From Polaribacter sp. WD7 (GTDB lineage Bacteria > Bacteroidota > Bacteroidia > Flavobacteriales > Flavobacteriaceae): DNA of 64,000 bases. The notes under the pieces are model-generated. The model was not told the DNA's origin. It saw only the letters and a program-made list of their open reading frames with translations, and made no database searches. The translations under genes were made by a program, and so were the position numbers. Positions within the stretch are counted from its first letter, which is position 1; each line of letters opens with the position of its first letter. Positions 16,872 through 25,853 of this stretch are shown here, in pieces. The DNA lies in assembly GCF_003335085.1 (NCBI RefSeq), contig NZ_QPEJ01000018.1:496001-560000 (forward strand), read 5' to 3'.

Positions 16872-18485
16872 TTATTTACGCAAGATAATTTTTTTAGATA
16901 CCGTTTTATTACCAGAGTTTATTTTTAGTAAATACAATCCGTCAGGTAAGTTTTCTGTATTTATAATTTTATCCATATTACTTCTTTTTAAAAGTACCCT
17001 TTGACCAATTGTATTTAATAATTCTAAGTTGTCTATTTTTTCTGATGTATCAATTTTAAAAAAACCTTTACTAGGATTAGGATAGATTTTAAATTTAGCA
17101 CTAAAACTTTGGTCAATACTAGCTGTATTGGTGTTTTGATATATTCTTACATAGTCTATTTCCATACTGCTTTGGGTAAAACTTGCATCTGGCACTCCAG
17201 AAAAACCTCCCATAGCCACATTAAGAATAAGATATTGCTCTAAGTTAAATGGCCACGTAGCAGCATTTAGTTCATTAGGTTTATACGTGTAATAAGCAAC
17301 ACCATCTATTAAAAATGTAATCTGAGTTGGAGACCAATTCATAGAATAAACATGATAATTGTTTGTAACGTCAGACAACAATTTTCTAGCGGTATTTACT
17401 GTGTTTCCAGAACTAGAAGGTGTATGTATAGCGCTAGAGACTTCATTTACGGCATGCAAACCATGCTCCATAACATCAAGTTCGCCACATGCAGGCCAAG
17501 GAGTAGTACCAAAACCTTGGGTTTGCCAATAGGCTCCAGGTTCATTAATATTTTTACCTAAAGTCCAAATTGCTGGCCAAGTACCATTGCCTTCTGGTAA
17601 TTTTGCTTTAACATCTACACGACCATAGGTGAAGGCAAATTTTGAATTTAAACGTGCAGAAGAAAAATCTAATGCAACATTGTTTTGTATAATTTTTTCT
17701 CTAATGGCTGTTATACTTAATTTTCCGTCACTAACGCTAGAGTTTTTAATATTGTTGGTGTAATGTTGCAACTCATCATTAAACCATCTTCCTCCATTTG
17801 GCGCAAATGTTTGATGAAACCATTTAGAGTTGTCTACGGTTCCGTTATTGTCAAATTCATCAGACCAAACCAAATCTGTATATACAATATCTACACCATC
17901 AGTATTAGATACAACTGTACCATCATTAATATCATCAAAAAGGAAAGTTCCTGGAGGTTTGTTTGCAATTCCGCCATCAATAAAAATAGTTAGTCTGTTG
18001 TAACTTCCTGTAGCATTTATGGTACTGTTGTCAGAAGTTCTTTTTGCATTTTTGAAATCAAACTCAATACCATTTGTCCATTGTTGAGCAGTATTTGCAC
18101 CCCCAGGTATACTTACAGATACTTCTACATCTGGGTTGTTTCCTTGTTCAAATTTTAAAATAATAGAGTGTCCATCTCCATCATATTTAAAAAAATCTAG
18201 TGTTATAATTTTATTCTCGTCTAAATTAATTGGGTTAGACAAGTCTATAAAAAAACCTTGCCAAGGTTCTGGGTTGTTACCTGTCATAAAAAAACGACCT
18301 ACTTTATCAGCACCATTTTCTGGATTTGTAAAAATATCAAATTTCTCTGGCGGATTCGCAGAAGCAACTTCTCCAAAAACAATAAAAGAATGGCTCCTAT
18401 TATTAAAATCAAGTGGCATTTGTTGAGAAAAAATGACAACGTAAAACGCGTTAAAAACTAAAACGAGAAAATGTTTTTTTATCAT
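16872..18485 (-). CDS. secreted GH16 beta-glucanase (laminarinase-like) with T9SS sorting domain
   Basis: A glycoside hydrolase family 16 enzyme, probably cutting beta-1,3 or mixed-link glucans such as algal laminarin. I start at MIKKHFLVLVF (18485), giving a signal peptide of about 20 residues; upstream codons lack one. Layout over 537 residues: signal, a beta-sandwich module (about 25-195) like those found before Bacteroidota GH16 domains, the GH16 domain (about 200-455) with GELDVMEHG carrying Glu335 (nucleophile), Asp337 and Glu340 (acid/base), and a C-terminal type A sorting domain (about 462-537; KIYPNPSKGFF, DGLYLLKI) for type IX secretion. It stands alone, with no SusCD pair or sugar regulator next to it. 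Confidence 0.93.
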   Translation of the reverse strand: MIKKHFLVLVFNAFYVVIFSQQMPLDFNNRSHSFIVFGEVASANPPEKFDIFTNPENGADKVGRFFMTGNNPEPWQGFFIDLSNPINLDENKIITLDFFKYDGDGHSIILKFEQGNNPDVEVSVSIPGGANTAQQWTNGIEFDFKNAKRTSDNSTINATGSYNRLTIFIDGGIANKPPGTFLFDDINDGTVVSNTDGVDIVYTDLVWSDEFDNNGTVDNSKWFHQTFAPNGGRWFNDELQHYTNNIKNSSVSDGKLSITAIREKIIQNNVALDFSSARLNSKFAFTYGRVDVKAKLPEGNGTWPAIWTLGKNINEPGAYWQTQGFGTTPWPACGELDVMEHGLHAVNEVSSAIHTPSSSGNTVNTARKLLSDVTNNYHVYSMNWSPTQITFLIDGVAYYTYKPNELNAATWPFNLEQYLILNVAMGGFSGVPDASFTQSSMEIDYVRIYQNTNTASIDQSFSAKFKIYPNPSKGFFKIDTSEKIDNLELLNTIGQRVLLKRSNMDKIINTENLPDGLYLLKINSGNKTVSKKIILRK

Positions 18486-18499
18486 AATGTAACTTTGTT

Positions 18500-18528
18500 C
18501 AAAAGTAAGACTAAAGCTTTTTAGACAA
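18500..18528 (-). promoter_or_regulatory. promoter of the GH16 gene with internal palindrome
   Basis: On the minus strand TTG (18528-18526), 18 bases, TACTTTTG (18507-18500). The spacer contains CTAAA..TTTAG, a near-palindrome centred on AAGCTT, which could be an operator. Confidence 0.68.
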
Positions 18529-18598
18529 GAGATTGTTACCAATACAAAAACCATACACTCTGTTAAAAAAATGTTGTTTTTAGTTGTATTTTTGACAA

Positions 18599-19321
18599 AT
18601 GTTACAACCGTTTCAATTTAAAGAATTTAAGGTCTATCAAGACAAAACAGCTATGAAAATAGGTACTGACGGCGTATTATTGGGTGCTTGGTGTAACTTA
18701 GAAAACTACCCCGACTCTATTTTAGATATTGGTTCTGGCACAGGAGTAATCTCTTTGATGATAGCACAACGTTGCGATGCTATGACTATAGACGCTGTTG
18801 AGATTGATGAAAAGGCCTACGAACAAACTGTAGAAAATTTTGAAAATTCTGAATGGGGAGATCGATTGTATTGTTACCATTCTAGCTTTCAAGAATTTGC
18901 CGATGAAATTGCAGCGGAAGAAGAATTTTATGATGTCATTGTTTCCAACCCTCCGTTTTACACAGATGACTTTGAAACGGATAGTGTTTCTAGAAACAGA
19001 GCAAGATTTACCTCTTCGTTATCTTTTGATACATTACTTTCTGGAGTGGCTAAAATTTTATCTAAGAATGGAGTTTTTTCTTTAATTATCCCTTTTAAAG
19101 AAGAGCAAGAATTTATACAAACAGCAAAAAAGTATGAGTTATATATCAATCATATTTGCAGAGTTCAAGGCAACCCATCATCAGCAGCAAAACGCAGTTT
19201 GTTACGTTTTTCTTTTCAAGAACAAGAATGTAAAGAAGAGTGTTTAATTATAGAAACAGTGCGTCATCAATATACACAGCAATATATAGATCTGACCAAA
19301 GATTTTTATCTAAAAATGTAA
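18599..19321 (+). CDS. tRNA1(Val) (adenine(37)-N6)-methyltransferase
   Basis: A SAM-dependent N6-adenine methyltransferase of the YfiC/TrmN6 group that modifies A37 next to the anticodon of tRNA-Val. The 240 residues show the SAM motif ILDIGSGTGVISLMIAQR (about 41-58), the acidic loop VEIDEKAYEQT, and the adenine-binding NPPFYTDD motif. The N-terminal KIGTDGVLLGAW is also typical. The ATG at 18599 is the only good start near the N-terminus. A DUF423 membrane protein follows 15 bases later. Confidence 0.93.
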   Translation: MLQPFQFKEFKVYQDKTAMKIGTDGVLLGAWCNLENYPDSILDIGSGTGVISLMIAQRCDAMTIDAVEIDEKAYEQTVENFENSEWGDRLYCYHSSFQEFADEIAAEEEFYDVIVSNPPFYTDDFETDSVSRNRARFTSSLSFDTLLSGVAKILSKNGVFSLIIPFKEEQEFIQTAKKYELYINHICRVQGNPSSAAKRSLLRFSFQEQECKEECLIIETVRHQYTQQYIDLTKDFYLKM

Positions 19322-19336
19322 TAAAAGAGAATTAGG

Positions 19337-19717
19337 ATGTATAAAAATTTAACAATTATAAGCTTGCTAGGAGTTTTAGCTATAGCACTTGGTGCTTTTG
19401 GCGCGCATGCACTAAAAGAAGTATTAACACCACAAGAGTTGGCAAGTTTTGAAACAGGAGTACGTTATCAAATGTATCATGTTATTGTGCTTTTGTTTGT
19501 TACTATTTTTGAGGGCTTTACTATAGCTCAAAAAAATAAAATTAGTCTTGTTTTCTTGTTAGGTATTTTCTTGTTTTCTGGGTCTATTTATGCAATTCAT
19601 CTTACTTCTGTAACTGCAAAACAAATATGGTTTGTTACACCATTGGGTGGTGTTACTTTACTATTAGGATGGATATTAATGATTGTCATATTTTTAAAGA
19701 AAGCTGTAAAGAATTAA
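19337..19717 (+). CDS. DUF423 inner-membrane protein
   Basis: A 126-residue protein with four hydrophobic segments (about 4-22, 43-62, 68-88, 98-120). The N-terminal GVLAIALGAFGAHALKEVLTPQELASFETGVRYQMYH run is very typical of DUF423 (YgdD-like) membrane proteins, whose function is unknown. It is co-oriented with and close to trmN6 but there is no known link between them. No signal peptide cleavage site is obvious. Confidence 0.9.
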   Translation: MYKNLTIISLLGVLAIALGAFGAHALKEVLTPQELASFETGVRYQMYHVIVLLFVTIFEGFTIAQKNKISLVFLLGIFLFSGSIYAIHLTSVTAKQIWFVTPLGGVTLLLGWILMIVIFLKKAVKN

Positions 19718-19802
19718 AAAAATGATAATTCTTATATCAAATGATACTCCGTTTTAAAATATTACTTAATTTTGAAGCACTATAAACTTAAAAAATATTG
19801 AT

Positions 19803-21413
19803 ATGGTAGATACAAATACGAAATCGATTTCGTTAACTTATCTAGGAATCAAAAACGCCAAAATTCGTTATCAGTTATCCTCTAATGACTTGCATCAAGA
19901 AATTTTAAGAAAAGAGCAAGGAAAAGCGTCTAATTTAGGAGCTATTGCTGTAAATACAGGAGAGTTTACAGGAAGATCGCCAAAAGATCGTTTTATTGTA
20001 AAAGATGAGGTTACCAAAGATAAAGTTTGGTGGAGTGATATCAACATTCCTTTTGAGTCAGATAAATTTAATGCGCTGTATAATAAAATAATTGCCTATT
20101 TATCTGAAAAAGAATTGTTTGTTAGAGATAGTTATGCTTGTGCAGACGAGAATTACAAACTAAACATAAGAGTTGTAAACGAATATCCTTGGAGTAATAT
20201 GTTTGCTTATAATATGTTTTTGCGCCCAACAAAAGAAGAATTGGTTAATTTTTCTCCAGAATGGACAATTATTAATGCCCCTGGTTTTATGGCTAATTCA
20301 GAAACAGATGGCACTCGTCAGCATAATTTTGCAATCTTAAATTTCACCAGAAAAATAGCTTTAATTGGTGGTACAGGATATACAGGAGAAATTAAAAAAG
20401 GGATTTTTTCTGCATTAAATTTTATCTTGCCCGTATACAAAAATACATTGCCAATGCATTGCTCTGCAAATGTTGGCAAAACAGGAGATACAGCAATTTT
20501 CTTTGGATTATCTGGAACAGGAAAAACTACATTATCTACAGACCCAAACAGAAGTTTAATTGGGGATGATGAACATGGTTGGACAAAGGATAACGTTATT
20601 TTTAATTTTGAAGGTGGTTGTTATGCAAAGGTGATTAATTTGTCTAAAGAAAATGAACCAGAAATTTACGGAGCTATAAAAAAAGGTGCTATACTAGAAA
20701 ACGTTGTTTTAGATAAAAACGGAGTTGTAGATTTTGAAGATACTAGCATCACTCAAAATACAAGAGTAAGTTATCCTATTTATCATATCGAAAACATTAA
20801 AATACCTTCTAGGGGAGAAAATCCGAAAAATATTTTCTTTTTAACCGCAGATGCATTTGGGGTTTTGCCTCCTATATCTAAACTCACACCAAGTCAAGCA
20901 GCCTATCATTTTATTTCAGGTTACACCGCAAAAGTAGCGGGTACAGAAGCGGGCGTAACAGAACCTGTACCAAGTTTTTCTGCTTGTTTTGGAGCGCCAT
21001 TTATGCCTTTACATCCCACAAAATATGCAGAAATGCTAAGTCAAAAAATGACAACAGCAGGTGTAAATGTTTGGTTGATAAATACAGGTTGGTCTGGAGG
21101 TAAATATGGCGTAGGAAAAAGAATGCCTTTACAATATACAAGAGCAATGATAACAGCAGTTTTAGAAGGTAAATTAGGAGATTATACGTATGAACATTAT
21201 CACATTCATTCTGTATTTGGTGTAGCACAACCAAGAACCTGTCCTGGTGTTCCAACAGAATTGTTAAGTCCTAGAGCCACGTGGAATAATGATGATGCTT
21301 ATTATAAAGAGGCGTTTAAATTGTCGAATGCATTTAGGCATAATTTTAAAAAATACGAAGAGTTTGCTAGTGAGGAAATCAGAAGAGGAGGTCCTCAACG
21401 CTACGCATTTTAG
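19803..21413 (+). CDS. pckA: phosphoenolpyruvate carboxykinase (ATP)
   Basis: It converts oxaloacetate and ATP to phosphoenolpyruvate, ADP and CO2 and commits carbon to gluconeogenesis. The 536 residues include GRSPKDRFIV, the kinase-1a P-loop GLSGTGKTTLS (about 236-246), the kinase-2 metal site LIGDDEHGW, and the C-terminal adenine-binding GGKYGVGKRMPL. TAATTTTG at 19767-19774 is a likely -7 element 28 bases ahead of the start, though no TTG is at the right distance. A strong terminator follows. It is a single-gene unit. Confidence 0.97.
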   Translation: MVDTNTKSISLTYLGIKNAKIRYQLSSNDLHQEILRKEQGKASNLGAIAVNTGEFTGRSPKDRFIVKDEVTKDKVWWSDINIPFESDKFNALYNKIIAYLSEKELFVRDSYACADENYKLNIRVVNEYPWSNMFAYNMFLRPTKEELVNFSPEWTIINAPGFMANSETDGTRQHNFAILNFTRKIALIGGTGYTGEIKKGIFSALNFILPVYKNTLPMHCSANVGKTGDTAIFFGLSGTGKTTLSTDPNRSLIGDDEHGWTKDNVIFNFEGGCYAKVINLSKENEPEIYGAIKKGAILENVVLDKNGVVDFEDTSITQNTRVSYPIYHIENIKIPSRGENPKNIFFLTADAFGVLPPISKLTPSQAAYHFISGYTAKVAGTEAGVTEPVPSFSACFGAPFMPLHPTKYAEMLSQKMTTAGVNVWLINTGWSGGKYGVGKRMPLQYTRAMITAVLEGKLGDYTYEHYHIHSVFGVAQPRTCPGVPTELLSPRATWNNDDAYYKEAFKLSNAFRHNFKKYEEFASEEIRRGGPQRYAF

Positions 21414-21430
21414 TAGTTTTTGTTTTTAGG

Positions 21431-21457
21431 AAACACCTCATAAAAGAGGTGTTTTTT
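21431..21457 (+). terminator. terminator after pckA
   Basis: AAACACCTC (21431-21439), a six-base loop, GAGGTGTTT (21446-21454) and more T. Confidence 0.9.
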
Positions 21458-21502
21458 ATTTTAAAAAAGTATCTTTAGTCGGTAAATAATTTTTTTTGTT
21501 TG

Positions 21503-22729
21503 ATGGTTAAAAAGTGGTTTCAAAATATAGGTCCTGGTACCTTAGTAGCAGCAGCATTTATAGGCCCTGGTACAGTAACTTTATGCACATTGGCAGGCGT
21601 TAACTTTGGCTTTAACTTGCTTTGGGCAATGTTACTTTCTATCATAGCAACCATTGTATTGCAAGAAATGGCAGCAAGATTGGGCATTGTTTCTCAAAAA
21701 GGATTATCTCAAGTAATTAGAGAAGAAGTTAAACATCCAATTTTAAAGCAATTCATTATACTTTTAATTTTAGCTGCAGTTGTTGTAGGAAATGCTTCTT
21801 ATGAAGCTGGTAATATTAGTGGCGGAATCTTGGGTTTAGAAACCATTTTAGGAACGCACACTATTCATTTTGGATCAATTAGCATAAATCTACTATCTCT
21901 AGTAATTGGAGTCATTGCTTTTGTATTGCTTTATATTGGGAATTATAAATTTTTGGAAAAATCGTTAATTACTTTGGTTTTAGTCATGAGTTTTTCATTT
22001 ATAATTACAGCAATAGCTACAAAACCTGAGATTACTGATGTTTTAAAAGGACTATTTATTCCTAAATTTCCTGAGAAAAGTATACTAACAATTATTGGTC
22101 TTATTGGCACTACAGTAGTGCCCTATAATTTATTTTTACATGCCTCTTTAGTAAAGGAGAAATGGCATAAAAAAACAGATGTGTCTTTGGCTAAAAAAGA
22201 TACAATTATTTCAATTGTTTTAGGAGGATTGGTTTCTATGGCAATACTAATTTCTGCAGCAGCCATTAAAACAACAGATATAAATAATGCAGCAGATTTG
22301 GCAAAAGGATTAGCACCTTTGTACGGAGCATTTGCAAAATACTTTTTAGCTTTGGGTTTATTTGCAGCAGGAATAACCTCTGCAATTACAGCTCCTTTAG
22401 CCGCAGCTTATGTGGTAAAAGGATGTTTGGGCTGGAAAGATGGCCTACAGTCTAAAAAATTTAGAGCAATCTGGATAAGTATTTTATTGCTAGGTGTTTT
22501 GTTTTCATCAATAGGGATAAAACCCATAGAAATTATAAAGTTTGCACAAGTTGCAAACGGAATGTTATTGCCCCTTATTGCTGTAATTTTATTATGGATT
22601 ATGAATAAAAAATCGGTTTTAGGTACGTTTACCAATTCTAATACTCAAAATATCTTAGGATTTGTAATTATAGCAATCACTGTTTTTTTAGGATTAAAAG
22701 GAATTTTAAAAGTTTTTAATTTGCTTTAA
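21503..22729 (+). CDS. Nramp-family transporter in the 5-oxoprolinase operon
   Basis: A 408-residue membrane protein with about 11 helices. It shows the Nramp hallmark regions: GPGTLVAAAFIGPGTV in helix 1 and GTTVVPYNLFLHASL in helix 6, where classical Mn/Fe transporters have DPG and MPH. Here helix 1 reads GPGT and helix 6 has VVPYN in place of the usual MPH, so this is a divergent member. The stop touches the next start (22729/22730), so it is coupled to pxpABC. Bacillus subtilis YcsG, an Nramp relative, has the same neighbours. A substrate linked to 5-oxoproline rather than a metal is a reasonable inference. TATCTTTA at 21470 may be the -7 element. Confidence 0.85.
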   Translation: MVKKWFQNIGPGTLVAAAFIGPGTVTLCTLAGVNFGFNLLWAMLLSIIATIVLQEMAARLGIVSQKGLSQVIREEVKHPILKQFIILLILAAVVVGNASYEAGNISGGILGLETILGTHTIHFGSISINLLSLVIGVIAFVLLYIGNYKFLEKSLITLVLVMSFSFIITAIATKPEITDVLKGLFIPKFPEKSILTIIGLIGTTVVPYNLFLHASLVKEKWHKKTDVSLAKKDTIISIVLGGLVSMAILISAAAIKTTDINNAADLAKGLAPLYGAFAKYFLALGLFAAGITSAITAPLAAAYVVKGCLGWKDGLQSKKFRAIWISILLLGVLFSSIGIKPIEIIKFAQVANGMLLPLIAVILLWIMNKKSVLGTFTNSNTQNILGFVIIAITVFLGLKGILKVFNLL

Positions 22730-23461
22730 ATGAGAATAGATATCAATTGTGATGTAGGTGAAGGAATGGTTAATGAAACTTTGTTAATGTCTTATATTTC
22801 TTCATGCAATATTGCCTCTGGAGGCCATTTCGGAACCAGAAAAACTATTGACAAAACAATACAATTAGCTATAGAAAACGATGTTTTAATTGGTGCGCAC
22901 CCTTCTTTTCCTGATAAAGAAAATTTTGGAAGAAAGGTGATGAATATATCTAAAAGAGAATTGTATAAAAGTATTCAAAATCAATTGGATTTATTTTTAG
23001 AAAGATTAGATCAATTTAATCAGAAATTACACCATATCAAACCACATGGAGCTTTATATAATTTGATAGCAATAGATGAAGTAGCTGCCAAAAATTTTGT
23101 AGCAGCTATTCAGAAATACATGCAAGGTGTTTTTTTATATGTACCTTATAACTCTCAAATAGAGGGAATTGCTATACAAAATGATATTAATATTCAGTAT
23201 GAAGCTTTTGGTGATAGAAATTACACAGAAGACTTAAAGTTGGTTTCTAGAAAGCACAAAAATGCAATACTTACCAACCCTAAAGAGGTTTACAATCATA
23301 TTTATAAAATGGTAGTAGAAGGGAGCGTTAAAACACTGCAAGGGAATGAAAAAGAAATAAAAGCAGATACGTTTTGCATTCATGGAGATAATCAAAAAGC
23401 ACAAGAAATTTTAGCATTTTTATCAACAGAATTTTCTAAGAAAGGATTTAAGATTGGATAA
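22730..23461 (+). CDS. pxpA: 5-oxoprolinase subunit A (LamB/YcsF family)
   Basis: One of three subunits that open 5-oxoproline (pyroglutamate) to glutamate with ATP. The 243 residues have the family N-terminus (RIDINCDVGEGM), the SSCNIASGGHFGTRKTI region, IGAHPSFPDKENFGR, the HIKPHGALYN motif and the C-terminal CIHGDNQKA. These residues shape a metal-independent polysaccharide-deacetylase-like barrel. The start follows the transporter stop with no gap, and the gene overlaps pxpB by eight bases, so all four are translated as one unit. Confidence 0.95.
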   Translation: MRIDINCDVGEGMVNETLLMSYISSCNIASGGHFGTRKTIDKTIQLAIENDVLIGAHPSFPDKENFGRKVMNISKRELYKSIQNQLDLFLERLDQFNQKLHHIKPHGALYNLIAIDEVAAKNFVAAIQKYMQGVFLYVPYNSQIEGIAIQNDINIQYEAFGDRNYTEDLKLVSRKHKNAILTNPKEVYNHIYKMVVEGSVKTLQGNEKEIKADTFCIHGDNQKAQEILAFLSTEFSKKGFKIG

Positions 23462-24182
23462 ACGTATTACATATAAACCATTTGGTAATAAAGCAATATT
23501 GATAGAATGGAGTGCGGTGATAAATACAGCTATTTTATATGACATTTTAGACTTTAAACTTAAGATTGAACATCAGAAAGAAATAGAATTTTACGATTTA
23601 GTAGTAGGGTATAACTCTTTAACCATTAAGCTAAAAAGGCCTTTTAACGATTTTAAAGTAATTGTAAAATATCTAGAATTTATCAACACATCAACCGTAA
23701 ATATTGTTAAAAAAGATAACTTTTTATGGGAAATTCCTGTTTGTTACGACCCTACATTTGGTATAGATCTAGAAGATATTGCTTTGAGAAAGAAAACTAC
23801 TATTGATAATATTATAACACTTCATATCAAAAAGACATACACAGTTTTTTTTATTGGTTTTTTGCCTGGGTTTTTATATTTAGGTGGCTTAGATGAATGT
23901 CTTTTTGTAAATCGAAAACCAACTCCTAGATTAAATGTTGATAAGGGAGCCGTAGCTATTGGAGGGAAACAAACAGGAATTTATCCCATAAATTCTCCTG
24001 GAGGATGGAATATTATTGGCAAAACACCTATTTCTTTTTTCAATGCAAAAGCAGATAAACCTTGTTTTGTGTCTGCAGGAGATCAAATAAAATTTAAACC
24101 AATTTCTATAGACGAATTTGCCTTACTTGAAATTGAAGTGGAAGAAAATCTGTATCAAATTTCTAAAACTTTACTAGAATGA
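23454..24182 (+). CDS. pxpB: 5-oxoprolinase subunit B (KipI family)
   Basis: The second 5-oxoprolinase subunit; in Bacillus the homologue KipI also inhibits the KinA sensor kinase. The 242 residues carry the family motifs FIGFLPGFLYLGGLDE, RKPTPRLNV, GAVAIGGKQTGIYP and SPGGWNIIGKTP. There is no ATG near the N-terminus; the TTG at 23454, inside the last codons of pxpA, gives the expected beginning (ITYKPFGNKAILIEW). It overlaps pxpC by four bases (ATGA). Confidence 0.94.
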   Translation: MDKRITYKPFGNKAILIEWSAVINTAILYDILDFKLKIEHQKEIEFYDLVVGYNSLTIKLKRPFNDFKVIVKYLEFINTSTVNIVKKDNFLWEIPVCYDPTFGIDLEDIALRKKTTIDNIITLHIKKTYTVFFIGFLPGFLYLGGLDECLFVNRKPTPRLNVDKGAVAIGGKQTGIYPINSPGGWNIIGKTPISFFNAKADKPCFVSAGDQIKFKPISIDEFALLEIEVEENLYQISKTLLE

Positions 24183-25036
24183 TTAAAGTTTTAAAAGCTG
24201 GTTTCTATGCAAGTATACAAGATAAGGGTAGAGTGGGTTTTTCTACAGAAGGGGTGCCAATTTCTGGTGCTATGGATGGGTATTCTGCAGATATAGCTAA
24301 TGCGGTTATAAACAATTCTTTAGATGCCGCAGTACTAGAAATTACTTTCGGAGCAACAGAACTTAAATTTTTAACAGCCACAGCAATTGCTATTTCTGGA
24401 GCAAATTTTAATCCTACAATAAATAAAAAACCGATTAGACAAAATAGTCGAATTGAAGTGGAAAAAGGAGACATATTATTTTTCGGAAAACCAAATTATG
24501 GAGTGCGGAGTTATTTAGCAGTTAAAGGAGGTTTTCAAACCTTAAAAATTTTAGGTAGTAGAAGTCAGTTTATCAATATTACTGATAATTTCAAAATAGA
24601 ACCAGGCGATATTTTGGAGCTAAATACCGATGAAACAAAACTTAAATCTAGTAACTCATCAATTAAGATACCGAAAACTCATTTTACTTTAAAAGAAATA
24701 ACATGCTATGAAGGTCCTGAGTTTTATATGTTGACTTCACTAGAAAAAGAAAAACTATTCAAAACTACTTTTACAATATCCTCAGACAATAATAGAATGG
24801 GGTATCGTTTAAAAGAAAATTTGAAAAATAATTTACCTACTATTTTAACCGCTGGTGTTTTACCAGGTACAGTTCAATTAACGCCATTTGGTAATTTAAT
24901 TGTCTTAATGAGAGATTGCCAAGTTACAGGTGGGTATCCTAGAATTTTACAACTTACCGAAAGTAGTTTAGACAGAATTGCACAAAAGACTACAAATCAA
25001 AAAATTAGATTTAGGACTTTAAAGGGTTTGAGTTAA
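24179..25036 (+). CDS. pxpC: 5-oxoprolinase subunit C (KipA family, biotin-dependent carboxyltransferase fold)
   Basis: The third 5-oxoprolinase subunit. The 285 residues show FYASIQDKGRVGFSTEGVP near the start, SGAMDGYSADIAN, the NNRMGYRL stretch and the late RDCQVTGGYPRI motif. It pairs with PxpB to form the ATP-dependent half of the enzyme. The start codon overlaps the pxpB stop (ATGA). The stop codon lies inside the first repeat of the predicted regulator site for the next operon (25030-25038). Confidence 0.95.
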   Translation: MIKVLKAGFYASIQDKGRVGFSTEGVPISGAMDGYSADIANAVINNSLDAAVLEITFGATELKFLTATAIAISGANFNPTINKKPIRQNSRIEVEKGDILFFGKPNYGVRSYLAVKGGFQTLKILGSRSQFINITDNFKIEPGDILELNTDETKLKSSNSSIKIPKTHFTLKEITCYEGPEFYMLTSLEKEKLFKTTFTISSDNNRMGYRLKENLKNNLPTILTAGVLPGTVQLTPFGNLIVLMRDCQVTGGYPRILQLTESSLDRIAQKTTNQKIRFRTLKGLS

Positions 25037-25085
25037 CCTTAACACTGTTTGAGTTAAAAGAAACTCGATACCTTACCTACATTTG
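25030..25085 (+). promoter_or_regulatory. direct-repeat regulated promoter of the YtxH operon (LytTR-type site)
   Basis: GAGTTAACC (25030-25038), 12 bases, GAGTTAAAA (25051-25059), 18 bases, TACATTTG (25078-25085). The two 9-base repeats are 21 bases apart, two helical turns, and the second sits where the -33 TTG would be; no TTG is present at that distance. This is the arrangement of LytTR regulator sites at activated promoters. The same layout recurs at 29207 and 29844. Confidence 0.68.
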
Positions 25086-25136
25086 TATTGTGTTTAAAAC
25101 ACATCTAAAATTAGTTTAACCATTAAAAAAATAAAC

Positions 25137-25490
25137 ATGAGTAATTTATCAGGAGTAATATTAGGAACAGTAGTTGGGGCAGCGTTAGGAGTTTTATTTG
25201 CACCAGACAAGGGTGAAAACACTAGAAAAAAAATAAAAAAAGAAGCTTTATCAACTAAAGATAAGTTAGCGGAAGTTGCTGTAGATTTAAAAGATCAGGT
25301 AAATGCTACAGTAAGTTCAAAAAAAGAAAATTTTGATTCTCAGTTAGAAAGTGTGATTACAAATGTAAGTTATAAAGCGGAAGATGTAATTTCTACTTTA
25401 GAAAAAAAATTAAGTGAATTAAAAGCAAAAAATAAGGAGTTTCAAACAAAAAGAAACGGAACGCCAAAAAACGATCCAATAACGGCCTAA
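25137..25490 (+). CDS. YtxH domain stress protein
   Basis: A 117-residue protein with an N-terminal hydrophobic anchor ([28 protein letters not shown]), the signature of the YtxH family, followed by a long Lys/Glu-rich helical tail (about 30-110) likely to form a coiled coil. Members are induced by general stress in Bacillus and by cell-envelope or stationary conditions elsewhere; the mechanism is unknown. First gene of a four-gene unit under the direct-repeat promoter at 25030. Confidence 0.9.
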   Translation: MSNLSGVILGTVVGAALGVLFAPDKGENTRKKIKKEALSTKDKLAEVAVDLKDQVNATVSSKKENFDSQLESVITNVSYKAEDVISTLEKKLSELKAKNKEFQTKRNGTPKNDPITA

Positions 25491-25493
25491 TAT

Positions 25494-25841
25494 ATGAGTA
25501 TTATAGATAATATAAATGATTCCTCAGATAGCGCTGTAGATACAGGTAAAAAGTTTGTGAAAACTTCTTTTGAGTATTATAAACTAAAGCTTTTTCAAAC
25601 ACTAACAAAATCTTTAAGTACTGTTGTTAAGCTTATAGCTGTAGGTGGGTTGTTAATGATAGGGGTAGTGTTTTTATCTATATCTACAGCAGTAGCAATA
25701 GGAAATCATGTAGAAAGTATTCCATTAGGATTTCTTTATGTTGGACTTTTTTACGTCATTTTAAGTACAATCATGTTCTTTCTTAGTAAAAAAGTAGATC
25801 AAAAAATAATCAAGAATTTATCAAAAAAATTCTTTACCTAA
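25494..25841 (+). CDS. holin-superfamily-like membrane protein (phage_holin_3_6 type)
   Basis: A 115-residue protein with a soluble N-terminal helix (1-45) and two transmembrane segments (about 47-69 and 78-98) followed by a charged tail. The pattern matches the Phage_holin_3_6 (DUF1469-like) proteins that travel with YtxH and are chromosomal stress genes rather than phage lysis genes. There is no endolysin or phage gene nearby. It starts three bases after the ytxH stop and is certainly co-transcribed with it. Confidence 0.78.
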   Translation: MSIIDNINDSSDSAVDTGKKFVKTSFEYYKLKLFQTLTKSLSTVVKLIAVGGLLMIGVVFLSISTAVAIGNHVESIPLGFLYVGLFYVILSTIMFFLSKKVDQKIIKNLSKKFFT

Positions 25842-25853
25842 AATTCTTTAAAA

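Noticed and set aside
18587..18594. TATTTTTG as promoter of trmN6
   Set aside because: It lies only four bases before the ATG, so a transcript starting after it would miss the start codon, and no TTG is at the right distance.
25494..25841. Prophage remnant suggested by a holin-like protein
   Set aside because: No other phage gene is present, and this holin-fold family commonly travels with chromosomal YtxH genes.
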